Below, piece after piece: positions 62,382 to 64,000 of a DNA stretch of 64,000 nucleotides. Numbering within the stretch: the first letter of the stretch is position 1; every line of letters begins with the position of its first letter. The notes beneath the pieces are model-generated. The model made no database searches and had not been told where the DNA came from. It saw nothing but the letters and a program-made list of their open reading frames with translations. The position numbers and the translations under genes are program-made. The DNA lies in NCBI GenBank assembly GCA_963995525.1, contig OZ023214.1, forward strand, positions 33,128,887 to 33,192,886, given 5' to 3'. Origin of the DNA: Escarpia spicata. Lineage: Eukaryota; Annelida; Polychaeta; Sabellida; Siboglinidae.

Positions 62382-63563
62382 TTACTTGAAACAGAAAGAG
62401 TCTGGAATATACTCCGACTCGGTGTCATTGTCTGTTTCATCTCGTGGAGTTATGTCTGGGGGAACATACTTCTTCACATGCGAACAGTTTCTCTTGTACT
62501 GCACACCATCACGTGATTCAATCACTACCTGGTTACCGTGTTTACGCGTAACTGTGTACGGCACATGTTCGTATGCCGGGGTCAGTTTGTTCTGTTTCTT
62601 CTGCTGTAGTAGAACTTTGTCACCCGGTTTAATGGTACTTTCCCGTGCACCTCTTCGGTCATCCGAATACTGTTTCCCTTCCATCTTCAATTTAGTGTCA
62701 CGATCGCGTACACCCTCATCTGTCATGTTGCTGTTGGATTCGAAGGAAGGTAGTTTCGTGCGAATTTTTCGCCGGAACAACAATTCAGCCGGACTCACAC
62801 CTGTAGTTGTGTGATTCGTGCTTCTGTAAGCGAGAAGATGTGTGTTGAGTTCTCTTCTCCAATCACGTCCTTCGACTTGTGCTGCTCTAACAGCCTTCAG
62901 TAGAGTTCTGTTGGCACGCTCTACTTCTCCATTAGTCTGTGGCCATAGCGGAGTCACGGAACGATGCTTGATTCCATTGGTATGAAGAAATTCTTCAAAC
63001 TCTGCTGACACTGGGTTTGGCCCATTGTCAGTCGTCACGGACATAGGTAATCCGTGCGTCGCGAACATCGTTTCAAGACTCCCGATAAGCTTATCTGTCG
63101 TAGTAGACTTCAGTATCGCGACTTCCGGGTATCTACTGTAGTAATCAGTCACAACAAATATGTGTTCGCCATTTGGGAACGGTCCCATCAGATCAAGCGC
63201 CAAGTCTTGCCATGGACCATCTGGTAGTCTTGTAGGTTCTGGTTTTGACTGTGGTGTCACAACTTGACACGCATGACATGATCTTATGGCTCGTTCCACG
63301 GCCACATCAATTCCTGGCCGCCATACTTTTTCGCGTAGTCTACTCTTGATTTTTACTACTCTCTGATGTCCCTCATGTGCCAACTCTATGACACGTTTCC
63401 TCAGTGATTTGGGTATCACTATTCGTGTTTGACGTAGGACCATTTTCCCTACGACAGAAAGGTCATTTTTCATCCACTTGTAATCCCGGGGGCACGTTCG
63501 TGGGTCACCACTTTTCAGGAATTGTCTCACTGATTTCTGAATCAGCTGCTGATTCCCGTTCAA
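62382..63563 (-). CDS. Gypsy-type integrase, intact frame
   Basis: 393 codons. Zinc-finger HHCC (ELAHEGHQRVVK and SCHACQ), rve core with the DDE residues in LALDLMGPF, VTTDNGPN and NGEVERANRTL, then HTTTGVSPAELLFRR and a C-terminal chromodomain-free region (KPGDKVLLQQKKQNKLTPAY). All catalytic positions are present, although the element as a whole is defective. Confidence 0.92.
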   Translation of the reverse strand: MNGNQQLIQKSVRQFLKSGDPRTCPRDYKWMKNDLSVVGKMVLRQTRIVIPKSLRKRVIELAHEGHQRVVKIKSRLREKVWRPGIDVAVERAIRSCHACQVVTPQSKPEPTRLPDGPWQDLALDLMGPFPNGEHIFVVTDYYSRYPEVAILKSTTTDKLIGSLETMFATHGLPMSVTTDNGPNPVSAEFEEFLHTNGIKHRSVTPLWPQTNGEVERANRTLLKAVRAAQVEGRDWRRELNTHLLAYRSTNHTTTGVSPAELLFRRKIRTKLPSFESNSNMTDEGVRDRDTKLKMEGKQYSDDRRGARESTIKPGDKVLLQQKKQNKLTPAYEHVPYTVTRKHGNQVVIESRDGVQYKRNCSHVKKYVPPDITPRDETDNDTESEYIPDSFCFK

Positions 63564-63689
63564 TTTCTCGCGCTATCAAAGCTTGAGGTACCGCGTTAGT
63601 TGCAACGACACCTTTGACACTTTGCATGGTTCATGTTTCACTTCGATAGGTAATTTGTTCACTTGTAGTCCCATGAAGCTACGGATTTC

Positions 63690-63974
63690 TTATGCATTTT
63701 CCGGTCGCTTTGCCTTCGTGATTGCTTCCACTTTGGAATCGTCTGGTGCAATTCCATGTCTCGACAGCACATGTCCCATGAACGTTAACTTGGACATGTA
63801 GAACTTTGATTTTTCTTTGTTCAGTGTGAGACCTCTCTTGCTTAGACGTTTGAGCACCGTTTCGAGTCTTCGTCGGTGTTCGGCTTCGTCCCTCCCATGG
63901 ATGATCAGATCATCAGAGATATTGTTGACTCCTTCACATCCTTGCAACACATGCTGGTGGTATCCTATTTTCAA
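63690..63974 (-). pseudogene. Gypsy-type reverse transcriptase with internal deletion
   Basis: SKIDLKIGYHQ is followed almost directly by GCEGVNNISDDLIIHG; the normal sequence between them (about 60 residues in the family) is missing. It continues RLSKRGLTLNKEKSKFYMSK and FMGHVLSRHGIAPDDSKVEA. ISDD takes the place of the catalytic YxDD-type motif. Confidence 0.88.
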
Positions 63975-64000
63975 GTCGATCTTGCTGAATACCGTGCTAT

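Larger units (their letters stand above)
62189..64000 (-). mobile_element. Gypsy-type LTR retrotransposon, 3' part of pol (broken)
   Basis: Order on the minus strand: RT fragment (cut by window end), short connector, integrase, pol tail, polypurine tract and LTR. RNase H is missing and RT is internally deleted. The pol tail (62440-62189) is in another frame, carries two copies of a ~66-bp unit (GDRRQP, EAADH) and ends RRPPQYLNDF, typical of Gypsy pol. Confidence 0.88.

Overview
The window is animal nuclear DNA: AT-rich, intron-rich and full of microsatellites, minisatellites and retrotransposons (CR1/L2-like LINEs, a Gypsy-type element, two tRNA-derived SINE families, hAT and Tigger-like fragments). 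Gene content and repeat style suggest a marine invertebrate, most likely a lophotrochozoan such as a mollusc. The species is inferred, not proven.

Region 1 (1-36.3 kb, + strand) is the 3' two-thirds of a thioester-containing protein of the CD109/TEP branch of the alpha-2-macroglobulin family. The 5' exons (MG1 to most of MG6) lie before the window. Two constant exons (432-563, 1389-1440) lead into a tandem array of 11 alternative bait-region exons (2.5-20.2 kb). Each has its own variable bait followed by the near-constant FPETWLWS block. Seventeen constant exons follow, carrying MG7, CUB-like sequence, the thioester domain with an intact GCGEQ, the catalytic-His region (VIH), MG8 and a hydrophobic tail that looks like a GPI-anchor signal. 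Every array exon enters in phase 1 and leaves in phase 2, so exactly one must be used to keep frame. This is a phase-locked, mutually exclusive splicing system that swaps the protease-sensing bait of one thioester effector. Ten exons are intact and one (11.8-12.1 kb) has two stops. A fossil unit without an exon lies at about 17.0-17.4 kb. Introns around exons V4/V5 and V9-V11 are recognisably homologous, showing growth by unit duplication.

Region 2 (36.3-46 kb) is repeat-rich, with a hAT-like element bounded by a perfect 8-bp target duplication, an older relative, LINE tails and SINEs. It also holds an intronless aldo-keto reductase on the minus strand (42506-43465).

Region 3 (46-52.5 kb) is LINE territory on the minus strand: a decayed CR1-like element with esterase-type ORF1 and EN/RT ORF2, a second LINE that has ORF1 and endonuclease but no RT, and a 3' LINE fragment. 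A GC-rich F-box/LRR (FBXL3/21-like) gene with a single coding exon follows (52697-53869, +).

Region 4 (54.9-64 kb) holds a GC-rich block with inverted repeats and E2F-, octamer- and GC-box-like words, long tandem arrays, and a duplicated promoter plus small ORF (one copy split by a SINE). The intact ORF encodes a 107-residue protein with PLDLS and a KRQK-type basic motif. The window ends in the 3' part of a broken Gypsy-type retrotransposon (minus) with a short LTR.
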